From Thermoleophilia bacterium (GTDB taxonomy: Bacteria; Actinomycetota; Thermoleophilia; Gaiellales; SKUG01), in the NCBI GenBank assembly GCA_025964405.1, contig JAOPYW010000255.1, forward strand, positions 1 to 14,497: 14,497 nt of DNA, written 5' to 3'. The position numbers and the translations under genes are program-made. Below the pieces are notes generated by a model. The model did no database searches, was not told the DNA's origin, and was given only the letters and a program-made list of their open reading frames with translations. Position 1 is the stretch's first letter, and each line of letters opens with the position of its first letter. Below are positions 6,323 to 13,406 of the stretch, piece by piece.

Positions 6323-6376
6323 GTAAGTTCATTCCGATTATGGCCTATGAATGTTCAACTTCGTCAACCGAGGCGC

Positions 6377-6997
6377 ATGCCCACCCAGCGCACAGCAGTC
6401 GTCATCGACGACCATGACGTCACGCGTGCTGCCCTGCGTTCGCGATGCGCAGCGGGCGGCTACGTCACGGTGATCGGCGAATCGACGCACGCCGAACATG
6501 GCATCTACGTCGTCGAGCGCCTCGAGCCGGACGTCGTCATCGCCGACCTCCTCCTCGACGCCTCGGGCAACTTTCCGCTGCCCTCACTCCTGCGCGCCCT
6601 CGGCATCGACGTTCCCGTGATCGCGTTCACGGGGCACGTCACCCGCGCCCATGTTCGCGCGGCCTTCACGTCAGGCGCCCGAGGCCTCGTCGCGAAGGAC
6701 GCGCCCCCGAGCGTGCTCCTTCGTGCCGTCGAGGTCGTGGCCAGCGGTGCGGCATTCGTCGACCCGGAAATCGCCATACTGATGCTCGACGCCTCTCCTG
6801 AGCCATCGACCCCACTCCAGCGCGACGTGCTGATGGCGACCGCCTCAGGACGCGACCACCACGGCGTCGCGGAGGTACTGGAGATGCACGAGGCGGAGAT
6901 CCGCTCCTGTGTCGACAGGATCCTCGAGCGCGGCACCGAGCTGGGGGCACCGCCCGAGGTGCTCAGCGCCCTGGCCGAGACGCTGCAGGCCCAGTGA
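6377..6997 (+). CDS. Response regulator-like protein with intact receiver and degenerate output domain
   Basis: A 206-residue protein built like NarL-type regulators. The receiver is complete: D11, D12 and H13 (VVIDDHD), phospho-acceptor D57 (VIADLLL), T85 and K107 (VAKDA). The C-terminal part aligns in position with a LuxR helix-turn-helix (STPLQRDVLMATASGRD, then HEAEIRSCVDRILERG), but the conserved Asn-Lys/Glu-Ile start of the scaffold helix and most recognition-helix residues are replaced by acidic or unrelated ones. DNA binding is doubtful. It shares VDPEIAILMLDAS with the paralogues' FIDP-IAMA-LD segment, so it belongs to the same local family. ATG 6377 starts right at the receiver with GAGG three bases before it; ATG 6347, ten codons upstream, is an alternative. 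It could be a phosphate sink or a protein-binding switch. Confidence 0.78.
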   Translation: MPTQRTAVVIDDHDVTRAALRSRCAAGGYVTVIGESTHAEHGIYVVERLEPDVVIADLLLDASGNFPLPSLLRALGIDVPVIAFTGHVTRAHVRAAFTSGARGLVAKDAPPSVLLRAVEVVASGAAFVDPEIAILMLDASPEPSTPLQRDVLMATASGRDHHGVAEVLEMHEAEIRSCVDRILERGTELGAPPEVLSALAETLQAQ

Positions 6998-7001
6998 TCG
7001 A

Positions 7002-7511
7002 TCAGGCAGCGACCACGCGCACGGCTCCCCTGACGAGCCGCCCCCACCCGCGACGCGGCGTCGGGGCACCTGCGGCAGCCCCGCCGCTCGACTTCCCGGC
7101 GGCTGACTGCAGGGCGGCGAATTCCGACGCCTCGACGACCACGAGGCGGAAATGCACCATCTGCATGATGTGGCGCGCCCACCAGTCGTCGCCGCGCAGG
7201 CTCGCCCGATGCACCATGTCGCGCACGACCGCATACTCGCGACTTCCCGACACGACCGAGAGGCCCGCATCGCTGCGCGTGCACGTCAGCGTCGCCAGGA
7301 TGAAGCCACCACCGGAGACCATCGAGGCCTCGAGCCGACTGAGTACCTGCGGCACGAGGCGGAGCTTGTCGTGGTCGGAGACGCGCGGATCGAACCCGCA
7401 GGTCGCGCGTGAGATGCGTCGCTCGATGTCGGCGATGCCGACCAGCTCACCCACCGACGATCGATCGACCTCGGCTGCGAGTGCGTCGGTGACGGAAGTG
7501 GAACGGGACAT
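7002..7511 (-). CDS. Conserved-looking hypothetical protein between the regulators
   Basis: A 169-residue soluble protein with no signal peptide or membrane helix. ATG 7511 is firmly placed by AAGGAG six bases upstream; the open frame continues 26 codons further but without support. The N-terminal half is helical-looking and charged (VGELVGIADIERRIS). The middle alternates hydrophobic strands (GGGFILATLTC, GLSVVSGS, HFRLVVVEASEF), hinting at a small alpha/beta fold. The tail is rich in Gly, Ala, Arg and Pro and probably disordered. I do not recognise a family. It is convergent with the degenerate regulator (4-bp gap) and divergent from response regulator 2, so it shares the latter's promoter region and could be co-regulated. 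Confidence 0.68.
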   Translation of the reverse strand: MSRSTSVTDALAAEVDRSSVGELVGIADIERRISRATCGFDPRVSDHDKLRLVPQVLSRLEASMVSGGGFILATLTCTRSDAGLSVVSGSREYAVVRDMVHRASLRGDDWWARHIMQMVHFRLVVVEASEFAALQSAAGKSSGGAAAGAPTPRRGWGRLVRGAVRVVAA

Positions 7512-7619
7512 CGTGGGCTCCTTGCCTACCTTGATCATGCTCCTACCTGCTTCGACCATCGAGCACGACCTGCAGCTCACCCCTGTCACCCGAACATCTC
7601 ACCCCCTGAGGATTGGTGA

Positions 7620-7633
7620 CCCCCGTTCGGGGG
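7620..7633. promoter_or_regulatory. Palindrome CCCCCG-TT-CGGGGG upstream of response regulator 2
   Basis: A perfect GC palindrome in the 168-bp gap between the divergent hypothetical gene and response regulator 2, ending 46 bases before ATG 7680. A shorter repeat, CTCA-CCCCC-TGAG, lies just left at 7598-7610. It may be an operator or a leader hairpin. A similar C4-N6-G4-type element sits in the leader of the kinase gene at 10067-10080. No clear -10 or -35 was identified. Confidence 0.4.
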
Positions 7634-7679
7634 AGCCGTACTCCGCCCACCCCATCATCCGATGCAAGGAGCGACGCAC

Positions 7680-8288
7680 ATGACCACCTGCGTGATTGCC
7701 GATGATCACTTCGTGATCCGCGACGGCCTCAAGGCCCGTTTCCGTGCGAGCCAACTCGTCGAGGTGATCGGCGAGGCCGAGACCGGTGCCTCGGCGATCG
7801 AGACGATCGAACGACTCCGTCCTGACCTCGCGCTCGTCGACCTGCGGATGCCCGACGGCGATGGCATCACCGTGGTGACCGAGCTCAAGGCGCGCGGCTG
7901 CGAGGTGCCGGTGATCCTCTTCTCCGCCCTGAGCGATCCGTTCATCGTCGATCGAGCACTGCGCGCGGGCGTTGCGGGATACGTTGCGAAGGACACGAGC
8001 CCTGAGCTGCTCGATCGGGCGATCGCGCAGGTGCTGCTCGGACGACGATTCATCGACCCCGACATCGCCATGGCGCTCCTCGACGCCTCCGAGCACGAGC
8101 TGACACCTCGCGAACGCGACGTCATCCAGCTGGCGTCGGAGGGCCTCCCGAACAAGTCGATCGCCTTCCAGCTCGAGATCGGCACGGAGACCGTGCGCAC
8201 GCACATGGCGTCGATCATCGCGAAGCTGGATGCCGGTAACCGCACGGGAGCGGTCGCCAAGGCGCTCCGCATGACGCTCATCGACTGA
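7680..8288 (+). CDS. NarL/LuxR-type response regulator 2, all key residues intact
   Basis: A 202-residue transcription regulator. The receiver has the acidic pair D8-D9 (ADDH), phospho-acceptor D54 (ALVDLRMPDGDG), S82 and K104 (VAKD). The LuxR helix-turn-helix spans about 141-198 (LTPRERDVIQLASEG through TETVRTHMASIIAKL). AAGGAG eight bases upstream fixes ATG 7680; an ATG at 7662 overlaps that site and is rejected. It is the closest paralogue of response regulator 1. The histidine kinase gene converges on it with a 20-bp gap, and its intact pocket makes it the most likely cognate partner of that kinase. Target genes are unknown; the local palindromes are candidates. Confidence 0.92.
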   Translation: MTTCVIADDHFVIRDGLKARFRASQLVEVIGEAETGASAIETIERLRPDLALVDLRMPDGDGITVVTELKARGCEVPVILFSALSDPFIVDRALRAGVAGYVAKDTSPELLDRAIAQVLLGRRFIDPDIAMALLDASEHELTPRERDVIQLASEGLPNKSIAFQLEIGTETVRTHMASIIAKLDAGNRTGAVAKALRMTLID

Positions 8289-8308
8289 CCTCGGCCCGCT
8301 CCGCGCGG

Positions 8309-10030
8309 TCAGGCGTCGCTGGAGCGTTCGCCGTGCTCCACCGGAATCGCGACGTCGAACTTCGTGCCGCGACCACGGATCGATTCGACCTGCGCCTGCA
8401 CGACCCCCGTGTGGTGCAGGCGAGCCAGCGTGCGCAACCCCAACCCGCTCGTCTCGGGGAGCTGCTCCACGGATCCGACGCCCGGGTCGAAACCGCGACC
8501 GTCGTCCTCCACGAGCAGCCGGACCAGTTCGCCTGAACGCCCCACCTCGAGGTGGACGTTGCGGGCGCTGCCGTGCCGCACGGCGTTCGACACCAGCTCC
8601 GATGCCAGGCGGTAGACGATCGACCGGGTCGGCTCGACGAGGTCATCCACGCCGTTCACGTCGACGACGAGCTTCACCCGGCCGGCGTCGGCGGCTCGCT
8701 GCGCTGCGAGTTCGATGGCCTCGCCGAGTTCCAGGTGATCGACGTCGAGTGCTGCGAGCCCGAGGAGGATCCGGCGCACGCCGCGGATCGCGTCGCGGAG
8801 CAGCGATCTCGTTCCGTCGAGGGCGCGGTCACGTTCGAACGCGGACGCTCCACCGTCTGCTCGTTGCGCCAGCACGTGCGCCGTGTCGAGCTGCATGATG
8901 GCGGCGTTCATCATCTGCAGGCTCGTGTCGTGCAGCTCCTCCGCGATGCGAGCGCGCTCTCGGTTGCGGGCATCGTCGATCGCCCCGAGCTTGCGTCGCG
9001 CCGAGGCAGCCTCGGCAGCTCGGGCCGCATGACGCTCCGCTCGGACGAGCCACCTCGCGACGGCATAGGCCATCGCCATCCAGACCAGCACCCCTGCCAC
9101 GAACATCGCGACGATGACACGCAGGAGGTGGTCGCTCGTGCCCCGCGCGGCCGTCTCGTGGATGCGCACCAACACACTCCAGGAGGCACCCGCGATCGGT
9201 TGCCGCACGACGAGGTAGCCATCGGCGTGGGTCACGCGACTCACCCGGGTGGCGAACGGCTGCGACATGCCTGCGTACTCGGCGACATCCGTCATCTGCT
9301 CCGTCGCCACGCCGGTTCCCGCGATGACGTGGTCGGCGTCATCGATCACGAACAACCGTGATGCGGAGTCGATCGAGAGCTGGTCGATGGTCTCCTGGAG
9401 GGTCGTGCCACCCGACAGGACGAGCACCCCCACGCGTCCCGCAGGGTCGATGATCCGGGTCGAGGTCGTCGTGATGCGTCGGCCCTCGTCCGTGCTGGCG
9501 AATGCGCCCGACGTGTAGGGGTCGCTCGTCTCGATCCCGACGAACCAGTCACGCTTCGAGAAGTCGGTCCCGACCGGTACGGTCAGCGGCACCGACGAGG
9601 CGACGAGCCGACCGTCGCTGTCGACGACGGTTGCCGAGCGCAGGTTCGGCAGGCGTTGGGCGAGCAGCACCAGTCGCCGGGTCACCGCCGCGCGGGTCGC
9701 ATCGGACGGATCCTTGATCGCCGCGCGCATTGCCTGCCCCAGCTCGGGATCACGCGCCTGCGTGCGCGCGCCCAGCTCGAACGCCTCGATCCTGTCCTGC
9801 AGGATGCGCGCGAAGAGCTTCGCATCGGACTTCGCGCGGGTGACGGCCGCATCGGTCGAGACGTCGCGCACGGTGACCGCCAGGAACCCCACGCAGATCA
9901 CGGCGGAGACGACCGAGAACAGGACGAAGGCCACGAACACGCGCGTCGGGCCGTCGAGACGCTTCGACGACCACGACGATCGGCCCCCCTTCGTGGCGGG
10001 CGCGCTGCTTCGTCGCTCAGGTCGATCCAT
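8309..10030 (-). CDS. dCache-type sensor histidine kinase, NarX/DesK (HisKA_3) class
   Basis: A 573-residue inner-membrane kinase. A first membrane helix (about 31-53) and a second (about 302-326) flank an extracytoplasmic sensor of about 250 residues. That sensor resembles a dCache domain: FSKRDWFVGIETSDPY near 157-172, then GRVGVLVLSGG (198-208). A coiled linker leads to the HisKA_3 dimerisation helix with RIAEELHDTSLQ (H367 is the phosphorylated histidine). The ATPase part has the N box ELVSNAVRHG (N482), VEDDGRGFDP (508-516) and the SGLGL G2 box (528-532). Family kinases pair with NarL-type regulators, fitting response regulator 2 downstream. The ATG at 10030 has no good Shine-Dalgarno. 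The ligand is unknown. A membrane-protein gene lies 65 bp upstream on the same strand. Confidence 0.92.
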   Translation of the reverse strand: MDRPERRSSAPATKGGRSSWSSKRLDGPTRVFVAFVLFSVVSAVICVGFLAVTVRDVSTDAAVTRAKSDAKLFARILQDRIEAFELGARTQARDPELGQAMRAAIKDPSDATRAAVTRRLVLLAQRLPNLRSATVVDSDGRLVASSVPLTVPVGTDFSKRDWFVGIETSDPYTSGAFASTDEGRRITTTSTRIIDPAGRVGVLVLSGGTTLQETIDQLSIDSASRLFVIDDADHVIAGTGVATEQMTDVAEYAGMSQPFATRVSRVTHADGYLVVRQPIAGASWSVLVRIHETAARGTSDHLLRVIVAMFVAGVLVWMAMAYAVARWLVRAERHAARAAEAASARRKLGAIDDARNRERARIAEELHDTSLQMMNAAIMQLDTAHVLAQRADGGASAFERDRALDGTRSLLRDAIRGVRRILLGLAALDVDHLELGEAIELAAQRAADAGRVKLVVDVNGVDDLVEPTRSIVYRLASELVSNAVRHGSARNVHLEVGRSGELVRLLVEDDGRGFDPGVGSVEQLPETSGLGLRTLARLHHTGVVQAQVESIRGRGTKFDVAIPVEHGERSSDA

Positions 10031-10066
10031 GGTCGCACCATGTCACGCGGTCAACGGGCATCCCAT

Positions 10067-10080
10067 CCCCCAACTCGGGG
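10067..10080. promoter_or_regulatory. Imperfect palindrome CCCC-GAGTTG-GGGG (minus strand) before the kinase gene
   Basis: Read on the minus strand, a C4 block, six bases and a G4-5 block form a hairpin-like element between the membrane-protein gene and the kinase start, about 36 bases before its ATG. Ten of 14 positions match the palindrome in front of response regulator 2. It may be a shared operator, or a weak terminator/processing hairpin between the two genes. Confidence 0.3.
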
Positions 10081-10095
10081 AGGCGCGGAGCCCCG

Positions 10096-10593
10096 TCAGT
10101 GTCCGGAGCCATCGAGCGGCTCGCGCTCCACGGCGGGAAAACCATAGGCGCGGTGCACGGCAGCGCGATCGGCGTGCGCCGGGACCCGCACGCTGCGGCG
10201 CAGGAGCTCCGACGCCGCGGCACTGACGTGGGTGGACCCGCCACGAGCGGCGGGCACTGCCGCTGCGTCGAAGGTGGTCTCGATCGCGGCCATGCGCTCG
10301 AAGATGTCAGCGCCCGCCACGGGTGCCGTCACAGGATGCACCGCCGGCATGTCGGCCGCGGAGTGCGCGTATCCCGGTTCCAGCAGCCACCAGGCGAGGA
10401 AGATCGCCGTCGGCATCATGATGGCCACGCGCACGAGCCCGGCGATGTCGTCAGGCGTGTGGTTGACCACGACCACTTCGGCGACCAGGCCGAGGAGCAG
10501 GCTCACGCCTGCGCCTATCGCGATCATGCGACGAGCCCGCTTGCGCTGGTGCTCGATGCGGCGTCGCCATCGTGGGGTACGGCCCTTGGTCAT
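10096..10593 (-). CDS. Two-helix membrane protein upstream of the histidine kinase, unknown function
   Basis: A 165-residue protein. It begins with a very basic cytoplasmic segment (residues 1-22, many Arg and Lys), then two membrane helices (about 23-44 and 54-73) joined by a short acidic loop (NHTPDD). A soluble tail of about 90 residues follows, rich in Ala, His and Pro, with one likely helix (DIFERMAAIETTFDAAAV). ATG 10593 is preferred over one 11 codons upstream because the basic segment starts there; neither has a strong ribosome site. No family is recognised. It could be co-transcribed with the kinase (65-bp gap) and might be an accessory membrane partner, but only the position suggests that. 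Confidence 0.65.
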   Translation of the reverse strand: MTKGRTPRWRRRIEHQRKRARRMIAIGAGVSLLLGLVAEVVVVNHTPDDIAGLVRVAIMMPTAIFLAWWLLEPGYAHSAADMPAVHPVTAPVAGADIFERMAAIETTFDAAAVPAARGGSTHVSAAASELLRRSVRVPAHADRAAVHRAYGFPAVEREPLDGSGH

Positions 10594-10773
10594 GTGTGCC
10601 CGATACCCGAGCGCTCGAGAATCCATGCACGCATCGAACGGTCGGTCACATGTTGGGTGCGACGATGGCGAACACGTGCGTATCGACCGTCGCAGGTCTC
10701 ACCTCAAGGCCCGCTGCTGCATCGCGGCGACCGCGCCGCGCGTGTCCTGCCGCGCGACAGCGTCGATTCGCGC

Positions 10774-10779
10774 TAGACT
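10774..10779 (+). promoter_or_regulatory. Possible -10 element TAGACT for the deoC operon
   Basis: TAGACT keeps the key TA...T pattern in the 281-bp divergent gap before deoC. A GCGACA at 10754-10759 is a weak -35 at short (14 bp) spacing. It would give a leader of about 90 bases. The rest of the gap (10594-10874) holds no recognised gene or strong repeat; no DeoR-type operator was identified. Confidence 0.3.
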
Positions 10780-10874
10780 GCCAGCGGCTGCTCGAGGGAT
10801 GTGCGAGCGGCCCCGGAACGTCGATCCGTACGGGGTGGATCGCGATTCGAAGCCCGTCCCCGAAGGAGGTTTCG

Positions 10875-11831
10875 GTGGCACTCGCCGAATCCCAGTCGCT
10901 CCGCCGCAACGAGCCCACCGACATGACCGTCGGAGCCGTCGTCGACGCTGCGCATTCCGTTCGCATCGACCAGGTCGGAGTCGAGGAGCGCGCCGCCTCG
11001 TTCACGAAGCGCTCGATCAAGACCGACGCCAAGCTGTGGGGCCTCGACCTCGCCATCCGCACGATGGACCTCACGACGCTCGAGGGGTCAGACACCCCTG
11101 GCAAGGTGCGGGCGTTGAGCGCGAAGGCGATCCATCCCGACCCGACCAACCCCGACATCCCGTCGGTGGCAGCGATCTGCGTCTATCCCAACCAGGTGCC
11201 GGTCGCCAAGCGAGCGCTCGAGGGATCGGGGGTGCACGTCGCCTCCGTCGCGACCGGCTTCCCGTCGGGGCAGGTGCCGTTCAGCGCCAAGCTCGACGAC
11301 GTGCGGGCGGCGGTCGATGCGGGTGCTGACGAGATCGACATGGTCATCGACCGCGGCGCCTTCCTGCGCGGCGACTTCGCGACGGTCTACGAGGAGGTCA
11401 AGCGCATCCGCGAGGCCTGCGGCGACGCTCACCTCAAGGTGATCCTCGAGACCGGCGAGCTCGGTTCCTACGACGACGTGCGCACCGCCAGCTGGATCTC
11501 AATGGCCGCCGGCGCCGACTTCATCAAGACCTCGACCGGCAAGATCGGCGTCGCCGCGACGATGCCCGTCACGCTCGTGATGCTCGACGCGATCCGCGAC
11601 TACTGGGAGCTCACGGGCATCAAGATCGGCATGAAGCCGGCCGGCGGCATCCGCACCTCCAAGCAGGCGCTCCACTACCTCGTGATGCTCAACGAGACCC
11701 TCGGCCTCGAGTGGATGCGGCCCGAGCTCTGGCGCTTCGGCGCGTCGAGCCTGCTCAACGACGTGCTCATGCAGCTCCGCACGCAGGCCACCGGCGCCTA
11801 CTCCGGTCCCGACTACTTCACCATCGACTGA
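10875..11831 (+). CDS. deoC: Deoxyribose-phosphate aldolase, long eukaryote-like form
   Basis: A 318-residue class I aldolase that splits 2-deoxyribose 5-phosphate into glyceraldehyde 3-phosphate and acetaldehyde, the last step of deoxynucleoside breakdown. The Schiff-base lysine is K218 in DFIKTSTGK; other signatures are MDLTTLEG, CVYPNQV, ASVATGFPSGQ, DEIDMVI, LKVILETGEL and GMKPAGGIRT. Its length and motifs (FTKRSIKTDAK, PELWRFGASSLL) resemble the animal-type DERA rather than the 220-260-residue form common in bacteria. GTG 10875 is fixed by a near-perfect AAGGAGG five bases upstream. It heads an operon with two ALDH genes, the next only 16 bases away, so the acetaldehyde it makes is presumably oxidised by them. 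Confidence 0.94.
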   Translation: MALAESQSLRRNEPTDMTVGAVVDAAHSVRIDQVGVEERAASFTKRSIKTDAKLWGLDLAIRTMDLTTLEGSDTPGKVRALSAKAIHPDPTNPDIPSVAAICVYPNQVPVAKRALEGSGVHVASVATGFPSGQVPFSAKLDDVRAAVDAGADEIDMVIDRGAFLRGDFATVYEEVKRIREACGDAHLKVILETGELGSYDDVRTASWISMAAGADFIKTSTGKIGVAATMPVTLVMLDAIRDYWELTGIKIGMKPAGGIRTSKQALHYLVMLNETLGLEWMRPELWRFGASSLLNDVLMQLRTQATGAYSGPDYFTID

Positions 11832-11847
11832 CACTGAGGATCTGATC

Positions 11848-13401
11848 ATGGCGACGAAGCCCTCCTCCACCAGCGCGGCCGCCCAGGCTGCTGCGACCCA
11901 GCCCGCCGCGACGAAGCGACCGGCTCCCCCGAAGACGACCCGTGGCAAGGCGGGGCCGAACCGGTGGGACTACGCGCCGGCGCTCGAGAGCACCAAGATC
12001 CTCCAGCTGAAGGATCGATACGAGCTGTTCATCGACGGTGCGTGGGTGAAGCCCACGTCGAAGCAGTACTTCCAGACCGTGTCACCGTCGACGCTCAAGC
12101 CCCTCGCCGAAGTGGCCCAGGGCAGCGCGAAGGACGTCGACAAGGCCGTGGCGGCTGCGCGCCGCGCGTTCGAGAACGACTGGTCGAAGCGGTCGGGGGC
12201 CGAGCGTGGTCGCTTCCTGTTCCGCATCGCCCGCATCCTGCAGCAACGCGCCCGTGAGTTCGCGGTGCTCGAGTCGCTCGACGGTGGCAAGCCGATCAAG
12301 GAGAGCCGCGACGTCGACGTGCCGCTCGCGGCAGCGCACTTCTTCTACTACGCAGGCTGGGCCGACAAGCTCGAGTACGCCTTCCCCGGCCAGAAGGTGC
12401 GCCCGCTCGGCGTCGCCGGCCAAGTGATTCCGTGGAACTTCCCGCTCATGATGCTCGCGTGGAAGGTCGCCCCGGCGCTCGCCGCCGGCAACACGGTGGT
12501 GCTCAAGCCGGCCGAGACGACGCCGCTCACGGCGCTGCTCTTCTGCGAGGTGCTCGAGCAGGCGGGCCTGCCCGCAGGCGTCGTGAACATCGTCACGGGT
12601 GATGGCACGACGGGCGCCGCGGTCGTCGGTCACCCCGACGTCGACAAGGTCGCGTTCACGGGCTCGACCGCGGTGGGCAAGCAGATCGCTCGCGCCGTCG
12701 CCGGCACCGACAAGAAGGTCACGCTCGAGCTGGGCGGCAAGGCCGCGAACATCGTCTTCGACGACGCGCCGCTCGACCAGGCGGTCGAGGGCATCGTGAA
12801 CGGCATCTACTTCAACCAGGGGCACGTCTGCTGCGCGGGTTCGCGCCTGTTCGTGCAGGAGAGCGCCTACGACGCGGTCATCTCCAAGCTCAAGCGGCGC
12901 ATGGAGACGTTGCGCATCGGCGACCCGCTCGACAAGAACACCGATGTCGGCGCAATCAACTCCAAGGCCCAGCTCGAGCGCATCACGACGCTCGTGAACG
13001 CCGGTGTCGAGGAAGGCGCCGAGATCTGGCAGCCCGCGTGCGACCTGCCGAAGAAGGGCTACTTCTTCCGCCCGACGATCTTCACCGGCGTGAGCCAGTC
13101 GCACCGCATCGCGCAGGAGGAGATCTTCGGCCCGGTGCTGTCGGTGCTCACCTTCCGCACGCCCGCCGAGGCGATCGAGAAGGCGAACAACACGCCCTAC
13201 GGCCTCTCGGCCGGCGTCTGGACCGACAAGGGCTCGCGCATCCTCAGCATGGTCTCGAAGCTCAAGGCCGGCGTCGTGTGGGCGAACACCTTCAACCGGT
13301 TCGACCCGGCATCGCCGTTCGGCGGCTACCAGGAATCGGGCTACGGCCGCGAGGGCGGCCTCCAGGGCCTCGCCCCCTACCTCCACATCGAGAAGGCGTG
13401 A
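11848..13401 (+). CDS. NAD(P)+-dependent aldehyde dehydrogenase, complete catalytic subunit
   Basis: A 517-residue ALDH-superfamily enzyme. All catalytic parts are present: PWNFPL (N197), the cofactor-binding VVLKPAE, FTGSTAVGK, LELGGKAANIV (general base E294) and QGHVCCAGSR, in which C328 aligns with the nucleophile. PEEIFGPVL-like QEEIFGPVLSV and the C-terminal SPFGGYQESGYGREGG are also seen. Residues 1-38 form an extra Ala/Thr/Pro/Lys-rich tail not typical of ALDHs. Its probable job is oxidising acetaldehyde from deoC to acetate; there is no evidence for a CoA-acylating reaction. GAGGA seven bases before ATG 11848 supports the start. The truncated paralogue follows after five bases, suggesting coupled translation and perhaps a hetero-oligomer. 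Confidence 0.93.
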   Translation: MATKPSSTSAAAQAAATQPAATKRPAPPKTTRGKAGPNRWDYAPALESTKILQLKDRYELFIDGAWVKPTSKQYFQTVSPSTLKPLAEVAQGSAKDVDKAVAAARRAFENDWSKRSGAERGRFLFRIARILQQRAREFAVLESLDGGKPIKESRDVDVPLAAAHFFYYAGWADKLEYAFPGQKVRPLGVAGQVIPWNFPLMMLAWKVAPALAAGNTVVLKPAETTPLTALLFCEVLEQAGLPAGVVNIVTGDGTTGAAVVGHPDVDKVAFTGSTAVGKQIARAVAGTDKKVTLELGGKAANIVFDDAPLDQAVEGIVNGIYFNQGHVCCAGSRLFVQESAYDAVISKLKRRMETLRIGDPLDKNTDVGAINSKAQLERITTLVNAGVEEGAEIWQPACDLPKKGYFFRPTIFTGVSQSHRIAQEEIFGPVLSVLTFRTPAEAIEKANNTPYGLSAGVWTDKGSRILSMVSKLKAGVVWANTFNRFDPASPFGGYQESGYGREGGLQGLAPYLHIEKA

Positions 13402-13406
13402 TCGAC

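Larger units (their letters stand above)
6080..6376. other. Divergent intergenic region with an AT-rich promoter block
   Basis: These 297 bases separate the AAA_28-type gene from the rightward third regulator. The left half is GC-rich and holds the ribosome site of the leftward gene. From about 6228 to 6360 composition becomes clearly AT-rich, holding the promoter and palindrome listed separately. No convincing short gene was found in any frame, and no RNA gene is recognised. Confidence 0.6.

Noticed and set aside
5336..6376. Extension of the third regulator upstream to 5336
   Set aside because: It is antisense to the P-loop gene, crosses an AT-rich promoter region, and the receiver domain begins exactly at 6377.
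6995..7004. Palindrome TGATCGATCA between convergent genes
   Set aside because: It is made of the two opposing stop codons and four bases between them; too short to be a terminator and explained by the arrangement.
10572..10874. Extension of deoC upstream to 10572
   Set aside because: GTG 10875 has an excellent AAGGAGG, and the upstream residues resemble no aldolase sequence.
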